Source: Candidatus Methanoplasma termitum (lineage in GTDB: Archaea > Thermoplasmatota > Thermoplasmata > Methanomassiliicoccales > Methanomethylophilaceae). From it: a stretch of 64,000 bases of DNA. The notes beneath the pieces are model-generated. The model was not told where the DNA came from and made no database searches. It was given only the letters and a program-made list of their open reading frames with translations. Position 1 is the first letter of the stretch. Each line of letters starts with the position of its first letter. Of the stretch, positions 61,465 through 64,000 are shown one piece after another. The stretch covers positions 992,001-1,056,000 of the forward strand of contig NZ_CP010070.1 of the NCBI RefSeq assembly GCF_000800805.1. Reading direction: 5' to 3'. A program made the position numbers and the translations under genes.

Positions 61465-62625
61465 TTAAAGCTCGTCCAGTTTCTCGTCGATCTTCTGTCT
61501 CAGTTTGGACTTGCTCTTACCGGGGGGCTTCTTTCCGGCGTTGTCGTCCAGTTTTGTCAATAACTCCTTTTCATACGCTGACACTTTGTTGGGAACGTTC
61601 ATCATCACTCTGACGAACATGTTGCCTCTCGTATTCTGATTGAGTTTCGGAAGGCCTTTGCCGGCTATCCTCAGAACGCCTCCGACCTGTGTTCCCGCGG
61701 GGATGGTCACTGATATCGTCTCGCCGTCGATGGTCTTGACGGTCTCTTCTCCGCCCAGCACCAATTTCGGATAGGTTGTGGTGACCGCGGTCCAAAGGTT
61801 CATGCCGTCCCGTTCGAAGTTCTTATCCCCTTTGACGTGTACCACAACAAAAAGATCCCCGGAAGGACCGCCGTTGGCTCCCGCATCCCCCGCACCGGCC
61901 ACTTTGAGCCTCATATCCTCTTCCACCCCTTTCGGGATGTTCACGGATACTTTCGAGGTTATGTTCGTCCTGCCGGACCCTCTGCATTTGGGGCAGCGTT
62001 CTTTGAATGTCTTTCCGCTTCCGTTGCAGTTGCCGCAGTCCCCGACGGAGACCATGTTGCCGAAGGGCGTTCTGCTCACCTTCTGGACCTGTCCTGCGCC
62101 TTTACAGACCTGACAGGTCTCTATCTGACCGTCCTTGCCCCCTGTCCCTCTGCAGTCGCTGCATTGGATGGAATGGGGGACGGAGAGCTCGGCGGTCTTC
62201 CCTTTCAGAACATCCTGAAGTGTGACCTCCAGATCATATCTTAGGGAATCCCCCTGTCTGGGGGAGTTCCGGGACCTTGATTGCTGCCTTCTTCCGTAGC
62301 CCCCGCCGAACATGCTGCCGAAGAGATCCCCGAATATATCGCTGATATCATCGGCGTGGGTGAAGTCCTCCCAGGAGAACCCTCCCTGACTGAACTGCTG
62401 GTTCACTCCCGCATGTCCGTATTGGTCATACGTTTTGCGTTTGCCTTCGTCCGAGAGCACTTCGTATGCTTCCGACAGTTCCTTGAACTTGGCCTCCGCC
62501 TCCTCCTTGGTCAGATCGGTCACGTCCGGATGATATTTCTTCGCAAGCGTACGGTACGCTTTCTTGATATCGTCCTGTGATGCGTCCTTTGCGACGCCCA
62601 GCACCTCATAGTAGTCTCTCGGCAT
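61465..62625 (-). CDS. dnaJ: Chaperone DnaJ
   Basis: The 386-residue class A J-protein has a J domain with HPD (YHPDVT), a Gly/Phe region ([13 protein letters not shown]), four CxxCxGxG zinc motifs ([32 protein letters not shown]) and a C-terminal substrate domain. It stimulates DnaK ATP hydrolysis. It follows dnaK by 10 bp. Confidence 0.96.
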   Translation of the reverse strand: MPRDYYEVLGVAKDASQDDIKKAYRTLAKKYHPDVTDLTKEEAEAKFKELSEAYEVLSDEGKRKTYDQYGHAGVNQQFSQGGFSWEDFTHADDISDIFGDLFGSMFGGGYGRRQQSRSRNSPRQGDSLRYDLEVTLQDVLKGKTAELSVPHSIQCSDCRGTGGKDGQIETCQVCKGAGQVQKVSRTPFGNMVSVGDCGNCNGSGKTFKERCPKCRGSGRTNITSKVSVNIPKGVEEDMRLKVAGAGDAGANGGPSGDLFVVVHVKGDKNFERDGMNLWTAVTTTYPKLVLGGEETVKTIDGETISVTIPAGTQVGGVLRIAGKGLPKLNQNTRGNMFVRVMMNVPNKVSAYEKELLTKLDDNAGKKPPGKSKSKLRQKIDEKLDEL

Positions 62626-62635
62626 TCAGCTTACC

Positions 62636-64000
62636 TTATTTTTCGTCGTCATCCACGATCTTGTAGTCCGCGTCGACGAATTCCTCGCCGTCCGCATCGC
62701 CGCCGGCCTGGTCCGCACCGGGGTTCGCACCCTTGGCCTGCTGTTGCTGCGCAGCCTCTTGGTAGACCCTCTGGCTGATGGGACCCATAGCCTTCATCAA
62801 AGCATCGAGTTTGGACCTGATGGCCTTCGCATCGTTGCCTTTCATCGCAGATTCGAGGTCGCTGATCGCCGCCTCGACGGATGCTCTCTCTTCCTGAGAG
62901 ACCTTCTCGCCCAGCTCTTCCATGGATTTGCGGACAGAGTGTATCGCAGACTCGGCCTGGTTCTTCGCTTCGATCACTTCGAATTTCTTTTTGTCGGCGT
63001 CGGCGAATTGTTCGGCCTGTTTGACAAGGTTGTCTATCTCTTCCTTCGACAGCTTGTTGCCTGAAGCGATGGTGATCTTCTGTTGTTTGTTGGTCCCCTT
63101 GTCCTTTGCGGTGACGTTAATGATACCGTTAGCATCGATATCGAACGTGACCTCGATCTGAGGCATTCCGCGCGGTGCGGGGAGTATCCCTTCAAGGACG
63201 AATCTTCCCAGCGATGTGTTGTCCGCGGCCATTTTCCTCTCTCCCTGGACAACGTTTATCTCCACCTGCGGCTGATTGTCCGCGGCCGTGGAGAATATCT
63301 GCGACCTCTTGGTCGGGATCGTCGTGTTCCTGTCTATCAGTACGGTGGATATGCCGCCCAGCGTCTCTATCCCCAGGGACAGGGGAGTGACATCCAGCAG
63401 CAACACGTCCTTGATCTCTCCGGAGAGCACTGCGCCCTGAACGGCCGCTCCCATCGAAACGCACTCCATCGGGTCTATCCCCCTCTGGATCTTCGGTCCG
63501 ACGATACTCTCGACAAAGTTCTGCACTATCGGCATCCTTGTCGGGCCTCCGACCATTATTATCTTGTCTATCGAGTCTGCGGGCATCTTCGAGTCGGAGA
63601 TGGCCTGGTCGATGGATTTCTTGCATCTTTGAACTATCGGTTCGACAAGCTCTTCCAGCTTCGATCTGTTGATCGTCTGTATCAGGTGTTTCGGTCCGGA
63701 TGCGTCCGAAGATATGAACGGAAGATTGATCTCCGTCTGCATCGTGGTTGAAAGCTCTATCTTCGCTTTCTCGCATGCTTCCCTTACCCTCCAGAATGCC
63801 ATGTTGTCCTTGGAGAGATCTATTCCCGTCTCTTTTTTGAATTGTCCGATCACATATTTCGTGAGGATCTCGTCCATATCGGATCCTCCGAGCTGTGTGT
63901 CCCCGGATGTTGATATCACTTCGAAGACGCCGTCGCTGAAGTCCATTATCGTGACATCGAGGGTTCCTCCGCCGAGATCGAACACCATGATCTTCTGGGC
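62636..64000 (-). CDS. dnaK: Chaperone DnaK, C-terminal three quarters (5' end beyond window)
   Basis: About 455 residues are present; the frame is open to the right edge, so the N-terminal part of the ATPase domain is missing. Seen: [22 protein letters not shown], and [16 protein letters not shown] in the substrate-binding domain, then a helical lid and an acidic tail. It is probably the full-length Hsp70, often laterally acquired in methanogens. Confidence 0.96.
   Translation of the reverse strand, partial: AQKIMVFDLGGGTLDVTIMDFSDGVFEVISTSGDTQLGGSDMDEILTKYVIGQFKKETGIDLSKDNMAFWRVREACEKAKIELSTTMQTEINLPFISSDASGPKHLIQTINRSKLEELVEPIVQRCKKSIDQAISDSKMPADSIDKIIMVGGPTRMPIVQNFVESIVGPKIQRGIDPMECVSMGAAVQGAVLSGEIKDVLLLDVTPLSLGIETLGGISTVLIDRNTTIPTKRSQIFSTAADNQPQVEINVVQGERKMAADNTSLGRFVLEGILPAPRGMPQIEVTFDIDANGIINVTAKDKGTNKQQKITIASGNKLSKEEIDNLVKQAEQFADADKKKFEVIEAKNQAESAIHSVRKSMEELGEKVSQEERASVEAAISDLESAMKGNDAKAIRSKLDALMKAMGPISQRVYQEAAQQQQAKGANPGADQAGGDADGEEFVDADYKIVDDDEK

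Overview
The window reads as part of the chromosome of a methanogenic archaeon of the Thermoplasmata/Methanomassiliicoccales type. Evidence: GTP cyclohydrolase MptA, archaeal RNase HII, ADH synthase (AroA') and GHMP-type shikimate kinase in an archaeal aro operon, an archaeal initiator tRNA (A1:U72, three G:C pairs in the anticodon stem), TATA boxes about 25 nt ahead of many genes with probable leaderless starts, and a huge adhesin-like surface protein. From memory, the Cas12a closely resembles the one reported from 'Candidatus Methanoplasma termitum'; I could not run a search to confirm this.

Layout. 1-7036 (minus): 5' part of a giant, tandem-repeat, glycine-rich surface protein running off the left edge. 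7.5-12.6 kb: housekeeping genes (FAD disulfide reductase, TPD-family nuclease, mptA, rnhB, SCP2-like protein, DnaQ-like exonuclease), then initiator tRNA-Met and a TPR protein. 13.4-18.8 kb (minus): five-gene shikimate operon aroA'-aroDE-aroK-aroA-aroC with a fused AroD-AroE. 18.9-22.4 kb: BRO-N/YhcG nuclease fusion and small ORFan families, then tRNA-Ala(UGC).

22.58-32.6 kb: type V-A CRISPR locus: CARF-wHTH regulator, cas12a-cas4-cas1-cas2 and an array of 54 repeats. Between tRNA-Ala and the CARF gene there is a second cluster of three diverged, stem-preserving Cas12a-type repeats on the minus strand. Their guide positions all begin CAAGCA, and they partly match the neighbouring tRNA-Ala gene exactly downstream of a TTTG PAM. 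The first of these repeats overlaps the stop codon of the CARF gene. This is the most unusual signal in the window.

32.7-39.5 kb: transglutaminase-like surface protein, two overlapping YhcG nucleases, degenerate gene remnants, and a nicotinamidase/NrtR-type operon. 39.8-51.2 kb is a dense defence island: Mrr-like endonuclease with zinc fingers; a TIR/caspase/TIR cassette resembling type IV Thoeris; tRNA-Val; a DpnII-type (GATC) restriction-modification set; and a tightly overlapped four-gene operon of PLD-helicase, small protein, DndD/SMC-like ATPase and an unrecognised 138-residue protein. 51.3-53.8 kb: bacterial-type proBA. 53.8-59.6 kb: more accessory genes (a three-gene operon with a possible TGT-like protein and a Panacea/SocA-like protein, a KilA-N gene with two paralogous ORFans, an HTH/nucleotidyltransferase pair). 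59.7-64 kb: tRNA-Ser(CGA), GNAT, TerC, dnaJ and the 3' part of dnaK.

In functional terms the window is a backbone (pterin, aromatic amino acid, proline and NAD metabolism; chaperones) interrupted by two accessory blocks, about 18.9-37.8 kb and 39.8-59.6 kb, holding CRISPR, restriction, TIR-signalling and toxin-antitoxin-like modules.
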